64,000 nucleotides of DNA from Strigops habroptila (Eukaryota > Chordata > Aves > Psittaciformes > Psittacidae). The stretch is taken from positions 1,290,001 through 1,354,000 of the forward strand of contig NC_046360.1 of the NCBI RefSeq assembly GCF_004027225.2, in the 5' to 3' direction. The position numbers and the translations under genes were made by a program. Every line of letters starts with the position of its first letter. The stretch's first letter is position 1. The notes beneath the pieces were generated by a model. The model was not told the origin of the DNA. It saw only the letters and a list, made by a program, of their open reading frames with translations, and ran no database searches. Shown piece by piece: positions 1 through 13,100 of this stretch.

Positions 1-1135
1 ACTTTTGGTTACAATCAATGAAATCATGTTTGTACAAAACATATCAAGTATTAATCCTAAGTCCCTGTTTCTCTTTCATTGCTGTGCAATTGGGAATAAG
101 GCGGCTGTGAGTAAACTACTGTTCCATTTATTGCTTGCAAAATTGCCATGAAAAACTAATAAAATGATGGAAACTGTGTAATGGTTGGTAAATACTTAGT
201 GTTAACATCTGTAGTTCTTTTAGATAAGCTGTGTTTAGCTGTTGGATGAATTACTGTGTATTTTCAGCGCAGTGTTTTGCAGAGCAGAGTAAGTATCATT
301 TGCCTTGTAGCACAGAGAGGAAGTTGACGTGCAGAGAAGAGGGCTTGTTCAGAGATGCTGCTGAGAGCGCAGAGCCTGCAGTACAACCTGCCTTACCTCT
401 GCATCGTGTCCTCTGCTCTGGTCTCTCTCTTTTCCATCCCCTTGTCTAGGTGACTGCCTACACAAACTCTCTGTGATACCAGTTAATTATACAGAGGTTT
501 TATTTGAGCCTTTCCAGCCTTGTAGGTCAGGGGAGTCTTCCCCTGGGTGGTATAAATGTAGACTCACAATGTATCAGCTTCCTGATCTGTGGCTCTGATG
601 ATAAATTCTCTTGAACTGCACAATTTTCATCTTGTGCCTCATTTTTAAGGCTGGAAACCAGTAGAAGAGATTATTTCCTGAAGAGTACAGAATAATTTTG
701 AGTGTAGCCCTATGGCTGTGGCCATTTGCCAGCCTGATGCTCCCCCACCTCCCGCACAGCCCAGTGGAACAAGTCCCATGTGTTTTGTGTGGGCTGGAGT
801 TGTGGTCAGAATGATCATATTGTTCAGATGCCTCACAGAAAGCATTTTGTTGCAGCACAGCTTGACTGTGGCTTGAGCTACACAGATGGGGATATTTGCA
901 TGCCAAAGGGTCTTTGGGATTCTTTTAAGTTGTTTAGAAAAAGCTTAAGAACATGCTAATTATGATGTTAGCAATATTAGTGAGATCAATGTGTTAAAAA
1001 CTTTATTAAAATACTAAAAGATTTAAGGAGTTTCAAGTAAAAGTGACATTTAATCATTGAATTACCAAAATGTAGAATCTGTTTAAGCAAGCTAGTAGAT
1101 GCTGTAGATGTAATGATCACTTCTTGTTTTCATAG
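1..1135 (+). other. GIT2: GIT2 intron before the first visible coding exon
   Basis: This AT-rich stretch ends in the acceptor ttttcatag at 1127-1135. None of the upstream GIT2 exons (ankyrin repeats or the segment ending MADS) can be read in it, so it is taken as intron. It contains one 21-base segment with good splice borders (268-288), described separately. Confidence 0.7.
268..288 (+). other. possible 21-nt microexon in a GIT2 intron
   Basis: The acceptor tgtattttcag ends at 267 and the donor GTAAGT begins at 289, leaving 21 bases, a multiple of three. Inserted before the exon at 1136 in the required phase it would read through without a stop, adding about seven residues (AVFCRAD). No such exon is known to me in GIT2, so this rests only on the splice signals and phase. 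Confidence 0.2.
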
Positions 1136-4100
1136 CAGTCTAGATTTATCAGAACTCGCAAAAGCAGCCAAGAAGAAGCTTCAGTCTGTAAGTAAAACTT
1201 TGTCTAAATGTAGCAAACTCTGCTCTTCATCTTTCAGGCTAGTTTCAGCTTCTGTTAATTCCTGCATCAATAAATGTCAACTCCAGCAAGTTAAAAGTCT
1301 GGAGAAGACCATGAAAATAGGCAGAGATGGAGGAGCAGAGAGGATGACAAATCCATGACAGAGATAGTCTTGTGTGAGGCAGTATCTCAAGGTCTGTCTC
1401 CCCGGTTCAGAACCTTGAACTTTGTTATTTGTCTTGCTGTCATGTGTTTTATATCAATCTCTATGTTAAATGTTACTGTTTGCCTTTAGCTTTCTGGAAA
1501 GCCAGACTAGTGCATTAGTCTCTGCTAATTAGTTGCTAGCAATGCCAGCTCACTATTTTGACTGAAGTGTGGGTGACCACATCCTTGTACACGTTAGACT
1601 GAGGATATGTTTTCCCTCTACTTAAAGGTTTTTGCTGTCACACAAGTAGCTCTCTTGACCCATCCACTGTAGGAGCAGAGTTTGAAACACACAGGCATGT
1701 TGTGAGTCCTCACTGGTCAGTTAAAGCCACATCGGCAGTGGCGTTTGGATACCTGGTTCCCACAGTAGGTCTGCGTCACCCCGAATACACGAGGTCTTTT
1801 GGGGATCAGATAGGAGAGAAAAAAATCCTTTCACCAGTACAGGAAAAGTGTGAACAGTGCTGTTGTCTGTATCTAGCGATTGTGTGGTTGTGTATGTCTG
1901 TGTCATGGATTACTTTGCTACGCAAGCTAAGAAACAAGCAGTGACACAGGCTGAAAAGCAAGAGCAGGGTTCTGCCTTTATATTTTCTGTTTAAAGATTT
2001 CATTTATGTTCAAGCTGTAACTATTCTCCTCTACCCTTAGCTAAGCAACCACTTATTTGAAGAACTTGCCATGGATGTCTACGATGAAGTTGACAGGAGG
2101 GAGACAGACGCAGGTGAATGAGGCTTTCTGAAATGTGTATAAAATAAATGTGAATTCTTGCACAGAAGATCCTAGGGCAAGCATGTGTTCTGTTTAAAGC
2201 ACTGCTGTATTCATTAATTAACCATAATGGTGGTTTCTTTGTCTTGCATTGTCTGAATGTGACATTAGTTGAAGAAATCTTATGTTCTTTACCAAGTAGG
2301 GAACCCTCTGGGGGAAAAAGCCTCCCTCTGAATTGATGGTGTTGGGGTTCGAGACTGTGGCCTTTTATTCTTTGACAAGAAACACTGTCAAATAGTACAG
2401 GAAGGTTATTCCCTCTTTTCTCTTCCTTGAGCAGTGTGGCTTGCTACTCAGAACCACAGTACGCTTGTGACAGAGACCACAGTGGTCCCTTTTCTTCCTG
2501 TAAATCCTGAATATTCCTCAACCAGGAATCAGGTAAGCAATCTTCTTAATACTGTAAACTATATTTAATAGGCCACGTATTTGATGTAATATTGCTTTAC
2601 TGCACTTCATTACTGTAGAAGAGTTGCATCTAGTAAAGAGGTTACAGTAGTTTTACACTTCTGCCCTGGAGTGTGCAGCTGGATACTTTAAATCACACTC
2701 TTTGCAATAAATGTAATGAACAATCAGCTCTCTGTAAGTGCTGGTGTGTTTTACCTGGAACTCTGCTCCTCATCTAACACACTGTGTGCTGCTTTTTCTC
2801 CATTATTCTGTGATTTAGGGAAGGCAGAAACTGGCTCGATTTAATGCCCATGAATTTGCTACGTTAGTTATAGATATTTTAAGTGATGCCAAACGGAGGC
2901 AACAGGGGAATCCTCTCTCTGGTTCAAAAGGTGAGAACACTTTTGGTTGTCAGCTCATCTGTATATCAATGAAGAAAGAGATAGGGACTGGTTTTGTAAA
3001 TGATAACTAAACCATGTGGCCAGCAGGCTATTGACAACATGTGTTAGGCCAGCAAAGGAATGCCCAAATACAGAAGATTTGTGTGTAAAGGGTGCTATTT
3101 GTGGGGGTTTTTTTCTCCCCCTTATGTGAATTTTATTAAGCTGTTAAAGCATGATTCTCACCTTATTTTAACTTGTATAAACTCTTACAAGAAGTGAAAA
3201 GGCAAAACCATAAAACTTGCAGGTTTTGGGCAGTACTAATCCACACCTATAAGCTGGATCTAAATTAGTTTTTTTGAACTGGGCTCATCAAATGACACTT
3301 TGTGCCATGTCTTGTATTGTGTGTCTGGATGAAAACAAAGTAATTAGGAAAATAATAATCAGAATTAAAGTCTGCACTTCCTTTTCTTCTCCAAGCTCAC
3401 TGGTATGTTTTTCAATGGTGTATGTTGATCTACAGAAAATGTGGAACTGATTCTCAAATCCATCAGCAACCAGCATAGTAGTGAGAGTCAGGACAATGAC
3501 CAGCCTGATTATGACAGCGTTGCTTCCGATGAGGATACGGATCTGGAAACAAATGCAGCTAAATCAAACAGGCAGAAGGTAGGTTTGAAATACTTATACA
3601 CAGACCAGATTTTACTCATAATCTGCAGTCTGACTTTCCCCTTGTGAGGGGATTTAATGTGCATAAATGACCAGAAAATGAGTATTTTAGTTCTCAAATT
3701 AATTTCAGAGTCATGCCTCAGTCTGTGAAGCTTCTAACAACATTAAGTGTTATGACTTAAGGAGTTTTTACTGTGAATAAAATGCTCCTCTAGAAAAGTA
3801 CCACTGTGTGCCTCTGTGCCTGTCTAGAGGTAAGATACAGACCTAATTGCACAGATGAAATAATTGGATCTACCAAAACACTATTCATCAGGGATTCCTT
3901 GGTGTTTCACAAAGATTTACTGCTTCCTACTGCAGAAGTATTTGCAGCAGACCAGTAGTGACTGAGTGGTTTAAACCATTCCTGAAAATAAGGCAGCATG
4001 GTAAAAGAGGGGCAGTAAACCTTGTAGTACTAGTGCAACATTCCCTGGTGATGTGCACACTGGATAGTCAGTGATCTGTCTCTTAGGACTGTCCAGTTTA

Positions 4101-7100
4101 TTTATTGCATATTCTTAAATGCTTCTGAAACAGGATTGTGTCACTGTTCTGCTGAGAGAAAAGGTTTTGTGCATTTGTGCTTTTGAGCTAAGACCTTATT
4201 GACATCAAATTTCATTTATTATTGGACTAAAATTATTCTAATGAGTGGATCTTATTTATTTGACCTTAATTTGAACTGTGATTCCTTTAAAGCAAGTACA
4301 TGAAACGCTGTCGAAACCTCATTGTCCTGTTTTCTTTGGGTTGTCTGTTCCTCAATGGTGTATTTTCCTCTTCCTGCTCACAGAGCCTGGATTCAGACTT
4401 GTCGGATGGACCAGTGACAGCCCAAGAATACATGCAAGTTAAAAATGCATTGGTGGCTTCTGAGGTGAAGATTCAGCAGTTAATGAAAGTGAACATCAAC
4501 CTGAGTGATGAGCTGAGGATCATGCAGAAAAAGGTAACAGACCCAACAGTGCAACCCCTGCATCTCTCAGTGTATTTTAAGTTGACCAGGATAAAACTGG
4601 AAATGCAGTAACCCAAAATCCGGGTAGAGAAAAAACTCATTTTAAATGGAGCTGCTTTGGAATCAGATATGAGACTATAACTGTGGAAGTGCAGTACAGG
4701 CTTTGAATGTCTTATTGTGGAGATAATGATCATCTGCTTGGTTTTTTGACACAAGTTTTCCAAGTGACAAGACAGTTGTTACAAGTCTTGTATATATTTT
4801 TGCTGTCTTGCTTCAAGATAAGCAGTTTTCAACACTGAGGAAGGCAGTGCTAGCACACATCTTACCTGTGTGCACGCATAAATACCTAAATACATGACGT
4901 ACTTCCAACTTTTCTGGTAAATATGTTGGCGTTTTTCCATTAATAAACCAAGTTGGAATGAAGAGAAATTAGAATCCCAATGCAATAGAAAATAGTCTGA
5001 AATGTGGCAGTTTGGAGGCCAGACCTTCTAATCCTTACACAAACAAATCAGCAAGTTGTTGAATGCTTTGCCAGTGTTCTGGTCAATAGAGATTTTTGTA
5101 GGGTAAAGGAGAATTTGTGTCTCTTGCATTCACTCTCCTGTCTGTCATGCTAGCCTAGCAAGGGCTGGCTGCTTCCTCAAATCCATCCCTTCACCTAGGG
5201 TTAAACATCCTGATTTCCAAATAATTGCAATACTGCAAGGCTCCATTATGTGCTGCAGAAAGCTCCCTGCCTCTAGAGAGAGTTGTTCAAGCTGTGCTCC
5301 TGCCAAGGTGAACCTGTGCCTGTTGTCTTGGGGCAGAGAGGCTGATGCTTTGGAGAGAGGTGGGAACTGTGGAGCTCTTGGCATTTGAGGTTGAGCTAGT
5401 TCAGCAGATCCAAATATCCATGTCTGTTAAGTGCCATCCTTACAGTTGTGTGCAGCCTTTCAGATCTATTGGGATGGTGAATACTGGGAGGAACCTGGGA
5501 GATCTGAGGGTGTTTCTCTGGTCTGTTAACAGCTTGTACTGGTTAAGCATTTCTCTGCATCAATTGAATTCACTTTTCACTTATATTGAGTTTCTTTAAA
5601 CAGTTAGGATTAGGGCCTATGAATTAAGGAAGCTTTAGTGTATTTATGTGGTGTAGCAGAGGAGAGATCGTGGCTGTGCTGCAATTGAAGTTGTTTTGAA
5701 GGATGGTGTAGGCAGGGCTCTCACCCTGGAGGTGAGTTGCGCTCATTCTGTGTCCTGGTGCTGTGTGTGGCTAAGGGGCTTTAACTCGGTGGTTAATGGC
5801 TCAGCTTGAAGCATCAGTGCAGCTGTGGGACACTGCAGAATGTGAGGAAGGGCTTGGCTCAAAGCTCCTGGGAGCTCTGGTACAACATGGCAATTCTCTG
5901 CTGGCTTACTTGTGGTGAGACAACAGTGTATGTGTCCTGCTTCAGCAATTCCATTGCAATAGATGTCATTCAAGAGTCTCTTTGGGTTTGGTTGGTTTGA
6001 TTTCTAACCAAGAGCTTAGGTCATATGAAAAAATCTATCCACTTATTTGGCTAATGAGGTGATCATCTTTTGCATGGAAATTACTAAGCAAAAGATGTTA
6101 AAGAAGAGGCAAAGCTACACTTGGTGAATGCCACTTCAGAGCAGGTTCTTCCTAAATGAAGATGAAAATAGTTTAATTACCTTAATGGACGTTCTGTTGG
6201 AAAAAGCTGAGGGGTTTTTTTTCCTGCCTGCAGATTCTTTTAGGTGCTTCTAGGTGGTTGAGTTTGGTGTGAGTTTACATTAGCTACTGGCTAAAACTGC
6301 ACCAAAAGCATGTTCATAATATGTGGAAGATGTTTGGAAGAAGGAGACTGAAGTTGACCTATTGAATTGTCTCTAAAGTCAAACTTTAAAGGGGCATCTT
6401 GGCTCTTGGCTGATCCTTACATCTTAAGACTTGATGCATCTTACACAGAGCCACAGAAAGTGGGGAGAAAAGCCCTGAACAGAAGTCAGCACCTTTGATG
6501 TAGGGTTCTGGGAAATGCTGTAGGCACAATAGCATTTTTCTGATGGGGTAATGCTCTTGAGGCTCATATGATGCAAAGTAAATGCGAGTAGTAAATATGC
6601 ACTTTCCTGTTTAGGCCATCAGCTGTTGGAAATATACTCAGTTATTGCTAGAGAATTGCTGACACTGCCTTTTTTACATCTCTTCTTCATGATGTGTTAA
6701 TATAGCAAACTTCAAGTAACTCCACCAAAAAAAATCAGAATTGTTGCATTTTCACTATGCGTCAAATGCATAATCATAAAAAGCTTTAAAATTATTCCCT
6801 GTTGGCTTCTTAGAAAGCAGTAGCTGATCCTTGATTTCCATAAGCTAAACTCTCCTCTTGCTTTGCAGAGCAAGCTCCAGTCTCCTTTGCGCTGCCTCTG
6901 GTGTCTGTGCTGTAGTTCTGGTGTTTTCAGATTTCATGGGCCTTATGTTAAAGTTGTCTTTGAAGTTCTGATATCGGCTGCTGAAATGGAGCCCTTTGCT
7001 TGAAAACCTGTGGTGTTGGCAGTGCTTCCCCCCACAGCCTCATCAAGCACATGATCCATGTGCCAGTACAGCCAGGCTGGAAGAAATTGTGTGGGTTTAA

Positions 7101-10100
7101 CTACAACAGCTGATTTTCCCATTTAATTTAGTTTTCTTCCCTGCAAAAAGTGCTGGGAGTCAGTACATTAATATTTCCTGATCTGGAACATCAGTGTTTC
7201 TGTGCTTATCTAAGCAAATCAAGTAGATTTTGAACAAAGAAACCAACCCCCAGCTACTAGTGACTGGATTTACTAGTAAAGCTGATCGCGTGTTGTAGAG
7301 TCAGTTTGCTTTTGACACTTGCTGTTAGAAAAACAAAGTCCCACTGCTAAACATTTCTTTCAGCTTCAAACGCTACAGAGTGAAAATACCAACCTCAGAA
7401 GACAGGCCACAACCAATATATATCAGGTCCAAAGTGGTTCTGAGTACACAGACCCCACCAACAATTCTTCTTTAAAGCGGCGACCATCTGCACGCGGTAG
7501 CAGACCCATGTCCATGTATGAGACTGGATCGGGTCAGAAACCCTACCTCCCCATGGGAGAGGTCCCATACCCAGAAGAAAGCATAACACGGCTGCAGCCT
7601 TTCCCTCCACATGTAAGTAAAACTGCTGATGCTTCTGCATTTCTTCTCATGTTCAGCCTTTCTGCCTGTTCCAGCTATGCTCATCTGTCTGCTGCAGAGT
7701 GAATTTGAACTGTTGTTAATGTTTGAATTTGAACAAATATTTAATGTTTGCTGTATTAACATGTCTGCAGGAGCTTGAGGGTTTGAAAAGGAAAAGCTAT
7801 AACAATCCTGGAATATGTAAACTGGAGCTTTTGGCTTCTGCTCAGCTCTTTTAACCACAATTTGTATACCAAATATCAATGTGTGGCTGTTTGAAAAGCA
7901 GAATGGGGAGGGGGTGGAATAGCATTCCAGGAAGGTAGGTAAAGTTCCTGGATTCCTTTCTTGAGATATACAGGCATATGCCCATTTGTGGAACTTCAGA
8001 ACTACCTTCCGAACATAAAATTAAGCTAAATTGTCACTAAGCCACCAATTCCTTATTCTGAGTTTGGAACTGGAGGCTGAAGATGGTTTAAATCTATTAG
8101 TTGAACAAATTCTCCTGGTTCAGTACCCTCCTGTACGATGTGCTAATAGCAGGGGGACAGTTCTGTGTTAGCCACAAGGGCTTTGCACTGATGTGCTGGT
8201 CACACTCTGGATAGGTGACAGAGCACACACTAGTGCTTATTAAAGTTGAGTTTTGTTGCATCTTTTGAGATTGCCCTGGGGGTGGGAACGTGAGACAGGA
8301 GGTTTTAGGCACAGATTTACCATTTGCGGATCTGTTTCAGTACGTTTCCCTGTTGGAAGCACTATCTTCCAGTTAAACTGAGCCCTTTAAAAACATATTT
8401 GGAAGTTAATGGGGTTTTTGCCTGGCATAAAGGAGGGCAAATATTCTGGGCACATTCCAAAGAAGACAGTTGAGTGCACCAGGGAATCTGTACGCGGGGT
8501 TTCCCTCACCTTCAGATGCATGAATAAGAGCTTTAAGCTATGAAATCTGGATCATTTGAAATTCTATTGGCATGTTGAGATAGAGGCAGCTCTGGCAGAA
8601 GAAACGTCACAGTTCTTTTGTATGTGGTGATGCATGCAAGACGTGGCAGCACTTTGTAGGGGTCCTTTGGTTTGAGATCTGGGTAGAAACAGCAGTTCTG
8701 AAGCATTGATTCGTTATGTGGAATTAGTTAATTCACGTTTGTGGTGAATGCGTATTATTCTCTGTGGAATTCAGCACCTCTGGAATATCAATATTAGAAT
8801 TAACATGAAGTCAGTTGTATTTTGAAAGAGTTAAATCCACCCAGGCTTAGCCAAATTCTCCAAATCATTCTTGCTTGGTCATCTCCATGGTTTTAAGAAT
8901 GTTCCTTGATTTCAGTTAAGAATTTATTTGTGTTTTGGTTTGGTTTTCCCGAGTGTTTTTCTCTTTCCCATTTTTAGATCGGGAGGAGTGCGTTTGTGAC
9001 CTCCTCTTCATCTCTACCTTCCTTCCCCTCCACGCTTTCCTGGTCAAGGGATGAAAGCACACGAAGGGTTAAGTACTTTCCCAATTGGTCCTTTTCCTGG
9101 AGGAGGTGGCCACCTCCCCGGAGCCATCATGCCTCTGTCTTCTCCCCTTTTGGGCTGACTGCTTGCATGAAGCAGTGTTGCATCCCTCTCTTCCGCCACA
9201 TGCTGTGGATACTTGCCTCTCTCTAACTTCAGCAGCTTTAACACCGTGCGCAATCACTGCAGATCACTTCTTCAGCTGCATAACACTGAAAGCAGCCAGA
9301 AGAGAACTTGGTTGCTGTTTGGGAAGTAATTTGGCAGATGCTCACTGATGTTTCCTAAGCCAACGTGTAACTCTTCCTCCTGACTAAACGCACTGCATGC
9401 GGCCTCCAAAGCTCGCTGGGCCCTGCCTTTAAACTTGCTTTTCTCTGGGGGCTGCCAGTTTGCACCAATCCAGCCTGGTCCTGATTGACTGTTGATCTCG
9501 CAGATGTTCCTTAATTTGTTTGAAGTGGGTTCTTTAAAACCTCTGAACAGCCATTCCTGTTGCCCACCAATACACTGTGGGTCACTGAACCTTCTGCTGC
9601 TCTTCACAGGTGAAAGACTGAATGGGCACAGGAATTGTTTTAGCAAGACTCTTTTCGGGGCAGGATTAAAGACACTGAGACTGTATAAAGGAAGCTCATA
9701 CCGGTATTCCTTTGGATCTGCAGAACTTTGCTCTTAGGGTGTTTGTTAGTTACAGCACTGGCTTAAGAATAAAACTGCAGTGTTACCAAGAAGCATTAAA
9801 TGCATCCTGTAAGCTTATGTTATTCCAAAGACACTGCCTTTGCTGAGGCCTCATATGTGAGCTATTAGCTATGTGAAGAAGCCTCGTCCAGTTTCTTAAA
9901 CTGTTCTTTTTTTGTAGTGGAACACTTAAATCTAGTTTTTATTCAAATGAGTCTGCTAGAAATGCCCCCTTGCAGAAGGACACATTTAGCAAGGCCAGCA
10001 GTTTGATAGACTAATCTGTCCATCACAGCTTCTTTTCAAGCTGTTTTATTTGAGGTCCTTGAACTAATTGCCAGTCATATATTCAAGAGAAGGGGAAAGC

Positions 10101-13100
10101 ACTTTCCATTGGCAGCTCTGGAATGACACCTTTGGTTGAAAAGGGGCTGTGACTGGAGTGCCAGACCCCGAGCAAGTACAGCTCAACGTGTCACAGGCTC
10201 ATGAGCACTGAAGACGAACAGCCCATGGTCTTGTGCTGCTGTTTGAGCACCTGAGCTTGCACTGCTTGCGCAAATGACCTTCACCATCAGGATGAGTTGA
10301 ACACGTTTCAAGGTCTCTCTCTGGTAAACCTCTCTGACTTTGGAGCAAATATAAATACAAGGTCCTTTGGGCTGGTTTTAGATGTTTGTCTCATTTCTTA
10401 GAAAATAACAAGTAGCTTATACCTGTTGTGTTGTATCACGTGTTCAAGACTTAGGCTTTGCTTATTTCTGTGTTAAAAGAAGACTTTCCAAGAGTAAACT
10501 TGAGAGAGGTATTTGCATTTCTTTGTGAGACTTAACCTGAGTTTGAAAAGGTCTTTCAAGAAAAGTTCTCTCTTTTTGCTCTGCCCTTTCTGTGTGGTTA
10601 CTGTGAGGAAATCAGCACCATCTCCTTCTGTTTCTTGGGCAAGTGTTACAGTCTCTCATCAGATCTTCCTACATCATCCTAAACTTCTCAAAAACCAAAT
10701 CTGTGTGTTTAGATGCTGAATGTTCACACATTGGCCTCTTCCTGCCAGGACACAGAACCTGCTTGTTAAATTCTTCTGTCCCCATTTTATTTTGACTGTA
10801 CAGCATTTGGACGTGTCAGTCGAGAAAGCATCAGAGTTGTAAGTAGGGCTGGATGATAAAACTTCCAAGGGAATATCCTGCTTGGTCAGGTGCAGATGTG
10901 GGTTTGGCTGCAGCTGGGACCAGTACTGAGTAGTACCAGAAACCTGCAGAGGTTTTGTTTGGTTGTATTGTATTCTGCTTCTATACCCTATCGCTGATTC
11001 CATAATTCTTGTAATCCATTGCTGTCAGTTGTGTTTCTACGTGGAGCTTTGCCACTGGTCGTATTGTTCTGCTCTGTCGGGGAGAAGGGAAGGGTCAGAT
11101 TCAGCATATAATAGTTCTGTATCTTCAAACTATGTGTCACTTTTACAGCTGATCTCCACGAGCCTGAGAGGTGAGCGTTCCAGAAAGTGTTTGTCCTTTC
11201 CTTCTCTGCAGAGTAGCTTTAAAGTGGATGGGAAGTGGGAAAGTGTTCATACTGCAGGTGCTTCAGAGTTAGGAACTTCTGGTTTCAACATTACATGAGT
11301 GCTTAACACAAGTACTGGATCTTAGCCAAGGCAAACCAATTCCTGGTCACATTTTTGGTCTGTCCTCGAGGTAGAAGTATTATTTCCTAAGTGTCTGGAC
11401 CGGGGATGCAAATCAAAGGTGTCTCTTAGTCGAACACTTGAGATTCCCTCACCTTGACGTCAGAGTTTCTGTAAAGCTCCAAGGCTGGTTCTTCAGTGGG
11501 GATTGTGGAGGACCCTGTTACTGAGCAGTGTGTGTGACCAACGCAGGAGCGGATGCAGAGGCTGCTTGTGTATGGCGTGAGGCCAATGTGGCGCATTAGA
11601 AATGGCTGAGCTGTAGTAGGTGCTTCTGATGAGCTTTGCAGTTTCTAAGACAAGAGTAGGTGGATGTGTGCTGGTGCTGGGGCCTGGCTGAGGGACGGGG
11701 GTGTGCCTGGCTGCCTCCATTCTGCAGCGGGCCTCAACTCCCCCTGTTTTGGTCTTGCACCCCCATTTCAGCCTCCAATTTGCAGTGGGTCTCGGCATTC
11801 CCAGGCCCAGGGGCTATAGCAGAGTCGTGGCACTGGCACAGCGTGGGGCTCATCTTTCTTAACCAATGCCAAAGCATATCTGTATTCACTGCAGGCCTCC
11901 AAGCTGGAGAAGCAGAGCAGCGTGTCCGAGGGCGACTACGACAACCCCACCACCCCCCTGGAGCTGGAGGAGCCGGGGTAGGTGCCGCAGTGCAGAGCTG
12001 GTGCCGCGGTGATGTGGTGCTGATGGCACAGCCCCGTGTTGCTGGGGCACCAGGGCTGACCTCTGCGTGGTCCTTTGCAGGTCGGGCAGGAAGGGCCGGC
12101 AGAGGAGCATCATCTGGCAGGGGGAGGGATCCATCCCTGAAGACACGGACACAGCTCCCAGCTCCAGTTTGCCCAGTACAGAAGATGTGATTCGGAAAAC
12201 TGAGCAGATCACTAAGAACATCCAGGAGCTGCTGCGGGCGGCGCAGGAGAACAAGCACGACAGGTAAAGTGTGAGTGCGGAAAAGCTCTGGGGTTTGAGA
12301 GAAAACCAAGACAGTTTTTGGGGCATATTTGGAAGGATGCTCACCACACCCCACACTAACACCAGAGGTGCCAAATTCACCACTACAACACGTGCAAGGC
12401 CACGGGGTGAGCAGGGGTGGGTAACACAGGCAGTGGGAACACATGATCCCATCCAAAAACCTATTGTGTGCTCCTGTGTGCAAGTGGATTCTGCCAGCAG
12501 TGCTGTCTGCCCATCCTGCCCACAGCTGGTGGGTGCTGGTGAGCACAGCACTTGTGAGGTCCTGCTGTAAAATGGTGGGTTAGATATAAATCAAACGTGT
12601 TGGAGAGAACTTGGGGCTTTAGCCCTCCGTGTCCTTAGGCAAGGACACCCACAGAAGTGTGACAGCAGCACCAAGCCTTGTGTCAGGCAAAAATCACCAA
12701 GGCAGGGAGAATTTGGCTTTCCTACAGAAAGATTAGTATGGGTAACATACCGGGGAAGGTAGTTTGAATTGTGGGGTTTAGGCTCAGAGCTGAGTCAGCA
12801 GGACTGTGTCGGGGCACATGGCACCAGCTCCCACAGGAAGCTTTGGCCCAACTGAGCAATTAATTTTCCAGGTAATGAGGAGCCAGTAAAAGTGATGCTG
12901 CCCTTGACCTTGTGAGGGGCTGCTCCTGCCCCGCTCTTCTGGAAGGCTGTAAACAGGATTTAGGTCTTCCTGGGTCTGGAGCAGCTTTGGGCTCCAGCAA
13001 GCCCAGAGGCAGCTCTGGTGTTCTGTGCCCATCTTTTCCCATGGGAGGTGGCTGGCGGTGCACGCCTGGCTGGGAGGTGCAGCGGGGCCGCTTCTGCTCC

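Noticed and set aside
11734-12546. Minus-strand 270-codon open frame
   Set aside because: Overlaps two well-supported GIT2 exons on the plus strand and has no recognisable motif.
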